Source of the DNA: Oscillospiraceae bacterium
GTDB taxonomy: Bacteria > Bacillota > Clostridia > Oscillospirales > Acutalibacteraceae
Length of the DNA stretch: 64,000 nucleotides
Reading direction: 5' to 3'
NCBI GenBank assembly: GCA_009785335.1
Contig: WQWM01000002.1
Coordinates: 1 to 64,000, forward strand
The notes under the pieces were generated by a model. The model saw nothing but the letters and a program-made list of their open reading frames with translations, had not been told where the DNA came from and ran no database searches. Shown here piece by piece: positions 39,044 through 47,268 of the stretch. The stretch's first letter is position 1. The number at the start of each line of letters is the position of its first letter. The translations under genes were made by a program, and so were the position numbers.

Positions 39044-41800
39044 ATGAAATATCGTATTCAACAAAACACCTACCGTGATTTCGCGGTATATGAACAGCAC
39101 AGGCGCAACCCCCGCGCTTATTTCATTCCCTATGGCAATGAAGAAACACTACGCAGCACTGCCCAGCGCGACGAACGCTACAATTCCGACTTGGTGAAGG
39201 TGCTTTCGGGCAAATGGGGCTTTGCCTACTATGCCGACTGCCGCGATTTGCCGCGTGAATTAGACACAACGACAGTGCAGTTCAGCGACATCACCGTGCC
39301 CAGCACATGGCAGCGCACTGCCGGTGGGCAAGTGGAACCGCCTGTTTACCTCAACACGCGCTATGAATTTGAAAACCCACCACCCGAACTGCCTGAAGCC
39401 GTGCCCTGCGGCTTATATCGCAAAATATTCAAGCTTGAGGACATTGCCAACCAAACCTATTTGCTATCGTTTTTGGGTGCGGCAGGCAGCTTAGATGTAT
39501 ACTGCAACGGCTATCATGTGGGTTATAGCGAGGGCGCGCACAACACCGCAGAATTTGATCTGACCCCCGTGGTGCGGCAAGGCGGCAACGAGCTGATTTG
39601 CGTGGTGCACAAGTGGAGCACCGGCACTTTTCTGGAGTGTCAAGATATGTTCCGCGAAAACGGTATTTTTCGCGATGTGTTGCTATATACATTGCCGAAG
39701 GTTTTTCTCAACGATATTTGGCTGCGTCCGCGCAAACTGGCCGAAGGTTACCGCCTAGGTGTGGTCATTGAGGTGCATGGCGAGCAGCAAACCGGCTGGA
39801 ATGTGGAATTCGGCATTGATGGCCTGGATGCGAAGTACAGTGCGCCCTCACGCGAGCGCATGACCTTTGGTCTCAACGAGCTTGATGTGGAAGAATGGAG
39901 CGCGGAAAAGCCTGTGCTTTACACCGCATGGATCAAACTCAAGCGCGGCAGCGAGGTGTCGCAGGTGGTGCGTTTTTCCATTGGTTTTAAGACCGTGGAA
40001 ATTCGCGAGAATGTGTATATATTCAACGACAAACCCGTAAAGTTCAAGGGCGTGAATCACCACGACACGAACGCAAAAACCGGTTGGTGCATGACCTATG
40101 ATGATTATCTGCAAGATTTGCAGTTGATGAAAGAGCTTAATGTGAATGCGGTGCGCACGGCGCATTATCCGCCTGACCCGCACCTGCTGAGCATCGCCAA
40201 CGAGCTCGGGCTTTATGTCATTGACGAAGCCGACATCGAAGCCCACGGTTGCCAAGCCACTCACGGTGACTATGACCTGATTAGCCGTAACAAGCTGTGG
40301 ATACCTCGCTTCCTTGATCGCATCAAACGCATGTTTTTTCGCGATCGCAACCACGTTTGCGTGGCCATGTGGAGCCTTGGCAATGAAGCTGGAGGTCACC
40401 ACTGCCAAGATGCTGGCTATGCCTATCTGCATGCCTGCCACCCTGAAATTCCCGTGCACTATGAAGGTGTGTGCCACCATGAAGGGGTGTATGGCTACGA
40501 TGTATACAGCCGTATGTATCCCTCAATTGAGGAATGGGCACGCATTGGTGCAGGCAACGAAAGCATACCCGAAAAAGTGCGCGGCATGCCGTGTTTGTTG
40601 TGTGAATATACGCATGCCATGGGCGTGGGTCCCGGTAGCCTGGACGACTACTGGAAGCTGTTCTATCAGCACGACAACCTCATGGGCGGCTGCATTTGGG
40701 AGTGGGCTGATCATGCTGTGTATCATGAAAACGGCCCGCTGCAATATACTTACGGCGGCGACCATGGCGAGCGCATTCACGACGGCAACTTCTGCGTGGA
40801 TGGCTTGGTGTATCCCGACCGCACACCGCACACCGGCGCGTGGTGCATGAAGAACGTCTACCGTCCTGTGCGGGCAAGCTTTGCCGACGGCAAGCTGACG
40901 CTGAAGAACACGAATTACTTCACGAACGAAGTGTGTGAACTCACGTGGCAGCTGTTGCACAATGGTGTGGCCGAGCAAGAGGGCAGCGCAACGTTGAATA
41001 TCGCCCCGCAAGGCATGCAAACACTCAAGCTTGACTTGCCTGCGCTTGGAGCGGGTGACTACCACTTGAGCTTGATTTACGGCGACATTGCCTTCGAGCA
41101 AATCACCTTGCAAGAGCAGTATATCGCCGAAGAACTGCAGGGCAACGGCAATTTAGCGGATATTCTGGCCACTATGCAACCCAATTTCACTCGTGCGCCC
41201 CTTGATAATGATAAGATGATATGTCGCGACAGTGAAGATGAGTTTACCATGCAGGTGACCACCGAAGCCCTAGAAAATGGCGTCACACATGTGACGGCAA
41301 AGCTTGTGCCCGATAAGATGATGACCGAAGAGCTGCAAATTGCTCGCTTTGGTGTAACGCTGCAATTGCCGCGCGCATGGGACAACGTGAAATATTACGG
41401 CTTGGGTGAGCGGGAGAATTTGCCCGATTTCACCGATCAAAGCAAAATCGGTGTGTATGAAACCACTGTGGCTGCCATGCATGAGCCTTATATTTTTCCG
41501 CAGGACAACGGCAATCATGGGCAGGTGCGCTGGCTGCAACTGACAGATGAAAACGGCAAAGGTCTGCGCGTCACCAATGCGCCCGGCAAACTGAACTTTA
41601 GCGCCCAGCACTACAGCCAAGCCAGCCTCACCGCTGCCACGCATCAGGAAAATTTAACTGATGAAGGTGTGGTGTATTTGAACATCGACGGCTTTGTGCG
41701 CGGCACAGGCTCGGCGTCGTGCGGACCGGATACTCTGGAGCAATACCGCATAGATTTAGCCAATGGCCTTGAGTTCTCGTTTGAAATTGCGGGGGTTTAG
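39044..41800 (+). CDS. lacZ: Beta-galactosidase, GH2
   Basis: This 918-residue cytosolic enzyme is a five-domain GH2 beta-galactosidase. The jelly-roll sugar-binding domain (ITVPSTWQ, YLNTRYEFENPPP) comes first, then the Ig-like domain and the TIM barrel with GVNHHDTNAKTGW. The acid/base Glu448 lies in SLGNEAGGHH and the nucleophile Glu521 in LLCEYTHAMG. The C-terminal small-chain domain carries GLGERENLPDFTDQSKIGVYE. There is no signal peptide, so it acts on imported lactose or galactosides. The ATG at 39044 has CAGGAG 6 bases upstream. A long repeat block separates it from the ROK kinase gene. Confidence 0.93.
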   Translation: MKYRIQQNTYRDFAVYEQHRRNPRAYFIPYGNEETLRSTAQRDERYNSDLVKVLSGKWGFAYYADCRDLPRELDTTTVQFSDITVPSTWQRTAGGQVEPPVYLNTRYEFENPPPELPEAVPCGLYRKIFKLEDIANQTYLLSFLGAAGSLDVYCNGYHVGYSEGAHNTAEFDLTPVVRQGGNELICVVHKWSTGTFLECQDMFRENGIFRDVLLYTLPKVFLNDIWLRPRKLAEGYRLGVVIEVHGEQQTGWNVEFGIDGLDAKYSAPSRERMTFGLNELDVEEWSAEKPVLYTAWIKLKRGSEVSQVVRFSIGFKTVEIRENVYIFNDKPVKFKGVNHHDTNAKTGWCMTYDDYLQDLQLMKELNVNAVRTAHYPPDPHLLSIANELGLYVIDEADIEAHGCQATHGDYDLISRNKLWIPRFLDRIKRMFFRDRNHVCVAMWSLGNEAGGHHCQDAGYAYLHACHPEIPVHYEGVCHHEGVYGYDVYSRMYPSIEEWARIGAGNESIPEKVRGMPCLLCEYTHAMGVGPGSLDDYWKLFYQHDNLMGGCIWEWADHAVYHENGPLQYTYGGDHGERIHDGNFCVDGLVYPDRTPHTGAWCMKNVYRPVRASFADGKLTLKNTNYFTNEVCELTWQLLHNGVAEQEGSATLNIAPQGMQTLKLDLPALGAGDYHLSLIYGDIAFEQITLQEQYIAEELQGNGNLADILATMQPNFTRAPLDNDKMICRDSEDEFTMQVTTEALENGVTHVTAKLVPDKMMTEELQIARFGVTLQLPRAWDNVKYYGLGERENLPDFTDQSKIGVYETTVAAMHEPYIFPQDNGNHGQVRWLQLTDENGKGLRVTNAPGKLNFSAQHYSQASLTAATHQENLTDEGVVYLNIDGFVRGTGSASCGPDTLEQYRIDLANGLEFSFEIAGV

Positions 41801-42033
41801 CCACCTGTGTCACGACAGCAAAATCCTCGCTCCGCGAGCCTTCCTCACCCCTCGCGACTCGGGAGCTCCTTCCTGAGGAAGGAGCTAGGGCTTGTTTTTT
41901 CAACTACTCAAAAAACCACCTGCGGTGGAGCTCCTCGCTTCGCGACATCCTCTTACTAACTCTATAAAACTCCATCGTCGAAGGCGGCTAAGTTTTTTGG
42001 TTCTTTTTTTGCAAAAAAAGAACAAGAAAGGAA
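41801..42033. repeat. Composite intergenic repeat, copy 4, ending at a ribosome binding site
   Basis: Modules in order: CCTCACCCCTCGCGACTCGGG-AGCTCC, TCCTGAGGAAGGAGC hairpin, AGGGCTTGTTTTTTCAAC, CTCCTCGCTTCGCG, GGCTAAG-TTTTTTGGTTC, then the hairpin GTTCTTTTTTTGC/AAAAAAAGAACAAGAAAGGA. The last bases are the ribosome binding site of the ROK gene at 42040, as with purC and the PHP gene. Confidence 0.7.
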
Positions 42034-42039
42034 TTTATC

Positions 42040-42942
42040 ATGTACAAACTAGGTGTAGATTTAGGCGGCACAAACATTTCTGTGGGCGTGGTTGACAGCG
42101 ACTGGAAAATTGTTGGTCGCGGAAGCCGCAAAACCCTTGCGGGTCGCCCTGCCGAGCAGGTTTTGGCAGACATCGCAGCTGCGTGCAACGACGCCATCGC
42201 GGATGCAGGGCTCACATCGCAGCAAATTGACAGCATCGGTCTGGCCACCCCGGGCAGCGTGGAAAAAGACACGGGTGTCATTACCTATGCCAACAACCTT
42301 GATTTCCATCATGTGCCCGCGCGTGAAATTTTGCAACAATGGTTCAGTTGCCCCGTTTATCTAGATAACGATGCCAACTGCGCCGCACTGGGCGAGGCCC
42401 TTGCAGGCAGTGGCCGCGGCGTGAATTCGTTCATTGCGGTTACGCTGGGCACCGGCGTGGGCGGCGGCATTGTGATTGACGGCAAAATCGTCAACGGCTG
42501 CAACGATGCAGCAGGCGAGGTGGGACATTTCGTCATCGCGGTTGACGGCAAGCCCTGCAACTGCGGTCGTCGCGGCTGCTGGGAAAGCTATTCTTCGGCC
42601 ACCGCGCTGATAGCGCAAGCGAAAGAGGCTGGACTTGATATCGATGGTGCCAAAGATGTATTCGATGCACGCGATGCAGGCGATGCACGTGCTGCTGCGG
42701 TGATTGACGAATACCTGCGCTACTTGGCGGCTGGTGTGGCTAACTTGGTCAACATCTTCCAGCCCGATAAAATCTGTTTTGGCGGCGGCGTGGCTTATCA
42801 AGGCGAGGCATTGCTGGTGCCGCTGCGCAAGCTGGTGGAAGCCGAACGCTACACCCGCTATGCGCCTGTGCAAACCGAGCTGGTGCAGGCCTGCCTGGGC
42901 AACGATGCAGGCATTGTGGGGGCTGCAGCACTGATGAACTAG
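42040..42942 (+). CDS. ROK-family sugar kinase (glucokinase-like)
   Basis: This 300-residue kinase has the ATPase phosphate-1 motif LGVDLGGTNISVGVV at residues 4-18 and the glycine loop TLGTGVGGGIVIDG. The ROK zinc site is the CNCGRRGCWE motif near residue 168. It lacks the N-terminal helix-turn-helix of ROK repressors, so it is an enzyme. Glucose or GlcNAc/ManNAc are the common substrates. The ribosome binding site AAGAAAGGA is the tail of an intergenic hairpin repeat, which may influence expression. Nearby lacZ suggests use of hexose released from lactose. Confidence 0.9.
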   Translation: MYKLGVDLGGTNISVGVVDSDWKIVGRGSRKTLAGRPAEQVLADIAAACNDAIADAGLTSQQIDSIGLATPGSVEKDTGVITYANNLDFHHVPAREILQQWFSCPVYLDNDANCAALGEALAGSGRGVNSFIAVTLGTGVGGGIVIDGKIVNGCNDAAGEVGHFVIAVDGKPCNCGRRGCWESYSSATALIAQAKEAGLDIDGAKDVFDARDAGDARAAAVIDEYLRYLAAGVANLVNIFQPDKICFGGGVAYQGEALLVPLRKLVEAERYTRYAPVQTELVQACLGNDAGIVGAAALMN

Positions 42943-42951
42943 GAGGATATT

Positions 42952-43563
42952 ATGCAAACACGACCATTTTGGGAGCAATCCTACAGTGATCCGAATGCAG
43001 TTTCATTCTCCAAAGGACCAACTGCGGATCTGGCTGAGTTTCATCATCTGATTTCGCCGCGTTCAACGGTGCTGGATGTTGGCTGCGGCGAGGGGCGAAA
43101 CGCCATCTTTTTGGCGGGGCTGGGGTACTGTGCTGAGGGCTTTGATTTATCCGAAGCGGGCATTGCCAAGGCGCAAGCCATCGCGGCAACGCAAAATTTA
43201 GATATCCGCTTTTGGGCGCAGGACATGGCTGAGTTTGCGTTTGCACAAGATTACGACGTGATTTTGTCTCATGGGGTGCTGCATTTGCCCGAAAAATCTG
43301 TGCGTAATGCGTTTATCACGCTTGCACAAACGCACACAAAGCCAAGCGGCCTGCATTTCATTGGTGTGTTTACTAATCGCTTGCCTGCTGCACCGGATAT
43401 GGTCGCAGTGACGAAAAGCCTATTCGATGTTGGTGAACTACCCGCCATGTATGACGGCTGGGAAATCTTGCATCACTATGAAGGAACTTTCCATGACGAA
43501 CATCCTGGTGGCGTGCGCCACCATCATGCATACGAAAGAATAATTGCGAGGAAATTAACATGA
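42952..43563 (+). CDS. SAM-dependent methyltransferase (TehB/class I type)
   Basis: This 203-residue protein has the SAM motif VLDVGCGEGRNAIFLA at residue 41, the acidic strand end (EGFDLSEAGIAKA) and the motif II-like DYDVILSHGVLHL. It is most like TehB-type methyltransferases, which act on small electrophiles or metalloids, but the substrate is unknown. The ATG has AGGAGGATATT upstream, directly after the ROK gene. It overlaps murB by 4 bases (ATGA), so it may be cotranslated with it. Confidence 0.85.
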   Translation: MQTRPFWEQSYSDPNAVSFSKGPTADLAEFHHLISPRSTVLDVGCGEGRNAIFLAGLGYCAEGFDLSEAGIAKAQAIAATQNLDIRFWAQDMAEFAFAQDYDVILSHGVLHLPEKSVRNAFITLAQTHTKPSGLHFIGVFTNRLPAAPDMVAVTKSLFDVGELPAMYDGWEILHHYEGTFHDEHPGGVRHHHAYERIIARKLT

Positions 43564-44444
43564 CAGAACAACTACAACAACACGGCATTGCCTTCGCCGA
43601 AGGTGTGCCCATGAGCCAAAAAACCACCTTCCGCATCGGCGGCCCTGCAGAATTAATGCTCTACCCCAATAGCGTGGAGCAACTGCAAACGTGCATCAAA
43701 CTGTGCCACGAAGCTGGGGTGAAACCTTTCATGCTTGGGCGCGGCAGCAACCTGCTGGTGAAAGACACCGGCCTTGATGGTGTGGTCATTTCCACTGAAA
43801 AGATGACCGGAATGGAAGACCTTGGCGACGGCAAAGTTTACGTTGAAGCCGGGGTGAATTTGGCCGTGATGTGCAATTTTGCACTTAAGCACAGCCTCAC
43901 CGGCTCGGAGTTTGCCTTTGGTATCCCCGGTGCGCTGGGCGGGTCGGTTTTCATGAACGCTGGTGCATACGACGGCGAAATGAGCGATATTTTGCACGAA
44001 GTGCTGGAGATTTCGCCCACTGGTGAACTGGCGTGGCTGCCCGTGGCCGACTGCGCATTCGGTTATCGCAAAAGCATTTTCATGCAAACTGGCGGGGTGG
44101 TTGCAGCGGCGCGCTTGCGGCTAAAACCCGGTGATCCCGTGCAAATCAAAGCAACGATGGATGATATCATGCTGCGTCGCCGCGACAAACAACCTTTGGA
44201 GTTCCCCAATGCGGGCAGTGCCTTCAAGCGTCCGCCGGGCTACTATGCCGGTGGGTTGATTCAACAATGCAACCTCAGAGGCCGCAGCGTGGGCGGTGCG
44301 CAAATCAGCGAAAAACATGCCGGGTTTATCATCAACACCGGCGGTGCTACTGCTGCCGATGTGCGAGCACTCATTGCGCTGGTGCAAGAGACCGTGCAGC
44401 AGGAAACCGGGGTTTTTCTTGAGCCCGAAATCAAATTTGTATGA
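43560..44444 (+). CDS. murB: UDP-N-acetylenolpyruvoylglucosamine reductase
   Basis: This 294-residue FAD-dependent enzyme makes UDP-MurNAc in peptidoglycan synthesis. It has the FAD motifs KTTFRIGGPAELMLYP and MLGRGSNLLVKD and GSEFAFGIPGALGGSVFMNAGAYDGEM (FAD pocket, split here by the fold), then NAGSAFKRPPGYYAG near residue 220 with the active-site Ser and AGGLIQQCNLRG. The enzyme closes with SEKHAGFIINTGGATAADV. Both ends overlap neighbours by 4 bases: the methyltransferase and whiA. In most Firmicutes murB is separated from whiA by rapZ and yvcK; here they are absent. Confidence 0.95.
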   Translation: MTEQLQQHGIAFAEGVPMSQKTTFRIGGPAELMLYPNSVEQLQTCIKLCHEAGVKPFMLGRGSNLLVKDTGLDGVVISTEKMTGMEDLGDGKVYVEAGVNLAVMCNFALKHSLTGSEFAFGIPGALGGSVFMNAGAYDGEMSDILHEVLEISPTGELAWLPVADCAFGYRKSIFMQTGGVVAAARLRLKPGDPVQIKATMDDIMLRRRDKQPLEFPNAGSAFKRPPGYYAGGLIQQCNLRGRSVGGAQISEKHAGFIINTGGATAADVRALIALVQETVQQETGVFLEPEIKFV

Positions 44445-45334
44445 CCAGTTTTTCTGTTCAAGTTAAGCAGGAGCTGTTGCGTGTTTCGGCGCAGCAGCAG
44501 CCTTGCTGTGCGCAGGCGAAGCTTTATGGCATGTTGTTGTTTGGTGCGAGCTTCAATGCGCGGGAAATTAGCCTGCGCACTGAATTGCGTGATGTAGCGG
44601 ATTATGCTGCCACACAACTGCAGGAGCTTGCACTGGTACAGGCACAGTTGCAGCAAAGCACCCGCAAAGTTGAGCTAACCGTGCCGCGTGCAGATGATCG
44701 CCGCCGCTTGCTTGAGCGCATGGGGCACAGCGAAGATGAACCTGGCCGCCGCATTGCGCGTGAAAATTTTGCCTGTGATGATTGCCCCATGGCATTCCTG
44801 CGCGGGGTATTTTTGGTTTGTGCGGCGGTGAATGCCCCGCAGCGGCAGTATCACCTTGAGTTTTCCGTGGGCTATAAAAAACTGTGCAACGAGTTGGTGC
44901 AGCTGCTGGGCGAACATAACCTGCCGCCGAAAATTTGCCAGCGCAAGGGCGCATGGCTGTTGTATTATAAAGATAGCGAGCACATTGAAGATGTGCTGGC
45001 CAGCCTTGGGGCGCAAACCGCTGTGCTGGAATTCATGCAGACAAAGGTAGAGAAAGATCTGCGTAACAATGTTAACCGTGTGATGAATTTTGACATGGCC
45101 AACCTTGATCGCGCCACGGCAGCGGCAGCGCAGCAGTTGCATGCCATTGCGCAAATTCGCAGCACGATGGGTTTGGATAGCTTGACCGAGCCACTGCGCG
45201 AAGCTGCCGAACTGCGCGAGCAAAATCCCGAGGCTTCGTTGGCGGAGCTGTGCGAGTTGTGTAGCACGCCGGTGACGCGGTCGGGTATGAACCACCGATT
45301 GAAAAAACTCGTTGCGATGGCGGCGCAGTTTTGA
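44441..45334 (+). CDS. whiA: WhiA-like DNA-binding/cell division regulator
   Basis: This 297-residue WhiA has the LAGLIDADG-like N-terminal part and the C-terminal helix-turn-helix (SLAELCELCSTPVTRSGMNHRLKKL). WhiA influences cell division and sporulation in Gram-positive bacteria. The middle carries HLEFSVGYKKLCNELVQLLGE and IEDVLASLGAQTAVLEF, typical of the family. Translation is coupled to murB through the ATGA overlap. The usual neighbours rapZ and yvcK are missing from the window. Confidence 0.93.
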   Translation: MTSFSVQVKQELLRVSAQQQPCCAQAKLYGMLLFGASFNAREISLRTELRDVADYAATQLQELALVQAQLQQSTRKVELTVPRADDRRRLLERMGHSEDEPGRRIARENFACDDCPMAFLRGVFLVCAAVNAPQRQYHLEFSVGYKKLCNELVQLLGEHNLPPKICQRKGAWLLYYKDSEHIEDVLASLGAQTAVLEFMQTKVEKDLRNNVNRVMNFDMANLDRATAAAAQQLHAIAQIRSTMGLDSLTEPLREAAELREQNPEASLAELCELCSTPVTRSGMNHRLKKLVAMAAQF

Positions 45335-45369
45335 TATAGTTGAAACAGTAAAGTTGAAGGGGAATTTGT

Positions 45370-47229
45370 ATGAATACACGCAAGATTTTTTTGGCCTCTC
45401 TGGTCACCATGGTGCTAGCAGCGCTGCTGGCCGTAGGTGTTATGGCAGCACCCGCCGTGCCGGGAGAACATACGCTGCGTCAGCCGGATGGTCAACACTT
45501 CACCGCCACGCTGCACGGCGATGCATTCTTTAACTATGCGGTGAGCGAAAGCGGTGCAGTGCTGGAGCAAACCAACAACGGCACCTGGGTGTTTGCAGGC
45601 ACGGATGTCGTTTATGCTGGGCAAGCCGCACCTGATGAAGCACTCAGTGAACGTGCACTGGTTGCTCAGCAAGAATATCGCACACGCCCTGATGTTGGCG
45701 AACCGTTGCGCTTTGCTGCACAACCGCCACAGGGCAGGGTACAACATACCCCCGGGCCATTTTTGGGCGTTGAGCAAAACGTGCTGGTGCTGCTGGTGGA
45801 GTTCAACGACGTGCAAATTGCCTTTGCGGATGATTGGGGCTACCAAATTTTCACGGGTGAACGCTCCGTTGCGGCATGGTACTACGATATTTCGGACGGT
45901 GCAATTCAGTTGGTGCCCGCGCCCGAAAATCAAAGCACAACCGACGACGGCATTGTGCGTGTGCGGCTTAACCGCCGCCACCCCAACGTTGGCGGCAACA
46001 CCAGCACCGTCAACGCACGCATCACCCATGATGCGCTACGTGCAGCCACCGCTGCCGGTTATATTAACCCGCGTGATTTTGACCGCAATGGCGATGGCAT
46101 CATCACCAACGACGAGCTACATGTCGTGGTGATTGTTGCGGGCTTCGAGGCTGCATGGGGGCACACGGAGCAAGCTGTTTGGGGGCATTATTGGAACAAC
46201 GCGCTGCGCAGCATGGGCGCGATTGGTGGCCTGCGTTTCACGTCATATTCACAGGTGGGCGAGCGTCATGGCGGTTTGGGCAACAGCCACATAGCAACCA
46301 TTGGCATCATCGTGCATGAACTTGGCCACAGCTTCGGCCTGCCGGATCTATACGGCACGGGGGATTTTGTGGGGCTGGGGCATTACTGTGTGATGGGCAG
46401 CGGCAGCTGGGCGCATGTGCCCGGGCAACGGCAAGGCACCACGCCCACCGCCTTCAGCGCATATGCTTTGTATCGCCTCGGTCTTGCGCCTGTGGTGCAT
46501 GTTCCCTTTGGCACGAACGTCGAAACGGCGGTGCGCAGCCTGTGCAGCGAACAACGTAATCTGGTGCGCATTGAGATTCCCAACAATGATCACCAGTTTT
46601 TCCTCATCGAAAACCGCCAATTCAACGGCTGGGATGAATCCCTTGCGCGCATTTCAAGAACCCATGCGCAGGGCGGTTTGGCTGTGTATCGTGTTGATAC
46701 CCGCTGGCGGCATAACATTCACGAAAGTCAGTGGCGCGTCACAATGATAGAAGCGGACGAATTCATCTGGGGTCAATCGAACCTGCAAAACAGTGTGCGC
46801 AACGGCCTAGATGCACTCTTCCGTGTTGCGCCCGGTCGCGCTGCCATCGTTGATCGCAACAGCAGCCCCGCATGGACCGCACCCGGCAGCTGGATGCGCC
46901 TTGAAGTGCTGTGCGAAAGTGATCCTGAAATGCACATAACCATTCAGCCGGTGCTCACGGCGTTGCCGGATGGTGCTCCGCTGCGCGTGCGCCATCGCAC
47001 GCAGGTGCAAATGCAGACACACTTTGCGCAGGGCAATGTAACTTGGCGGGCTACCGGTGATATTATCGTGAGCAACACCGGCTTGGTGAACACAACGCAA
47101 GGGCGCGGCGCAGGCACGGTGACCGCCACGGATGCTGCAGGCAATATACACACCATTGAGGTGCAAGGCTATCTGAATTGGTGGCAGTGGCTCATTTGGA
47201 TTTTCTTGCTTGGCTTCCTGTGGTATTAG
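45370..47229 (+). CDS. M6-family secreted metalloprotease with a C-terminal membrane segment
   Basis: This 619-residue protein has a signal peptide (hydrophobic 8-27), a propeptide region, and an M6 (immune inhibitor A/InhA-like) catalytic domain with IIVHELGHSFGLPDLYGTGD: zinc His316 and His320, Glu317 as base, and a third ligand in the PD segment. A beta-sandwich with a Big_2/Ig-like fold follows (NVTWRATGDIIVSNTGLVNT). The very C terminus is a hydrophobic segment rich in Trp (WWQWLIWIFLLGFLWY). This ending differs from sortase signals because it has no LPxTG. I infer surface retention. The ATG has AAGGGGA upstream. Confidence 0.87.
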   Translation: MNTRKIFLASLVTMVLAALLAVGVMAAPAVPGEHTLRQPDGQHFTATLHGDAFFNYAVSESGAVLEQTNNGTWVFAGTDVVYAGQAAPDEALSERALVAQQEYRTRPDVGEPLRFAAQPPQGRVQHTPGPFLGVEQNVLVLLVEFNDVQIAFADDWGYQIFTGERSVAAWYYDISDGAIQLVPAPENQSTTDDGIVRVRLNRRHPNVGGNTSTVNARITHDALRAATAAGYINPRDFDRNGDGIITNDELHVVVIVAGFEAAWGHTEQAVWGHYWNNALRSMGAIGGLRFTSYSQVGERHGGLGNSHIATIGIIVHELGHSFGLPDLYGTGDFVGLGHYCVMGSGSWAHVPGQRQGTTPTAFSAYALYRLGLAPVVHVPFGTNVETAVRSLCSEQRNLVRIEIPNNDHQFFLIENRQFNGWDESLARISRTHAQGGLAVYRVDTRWRHNIHESQWRVTMIEADEFIWGQSNLQNSVRNGLDALFRVAPGRAAIVDRNSSPAWTAPGSWMRLEVLCESDPEMHITIQPVLTALPDGAPLRVRHRTQVQMQTHFAQGNVTWRATGDIIVSNTGLVNTTQGRGAGTVTATDAAGNIHTIEVQGYLNWWQWLIWIFLLGFLWY

Positions 47230-47268
47230 TGTAAAATGTAGAATGTAAAGTGTAGAGGTGGATGGTGT

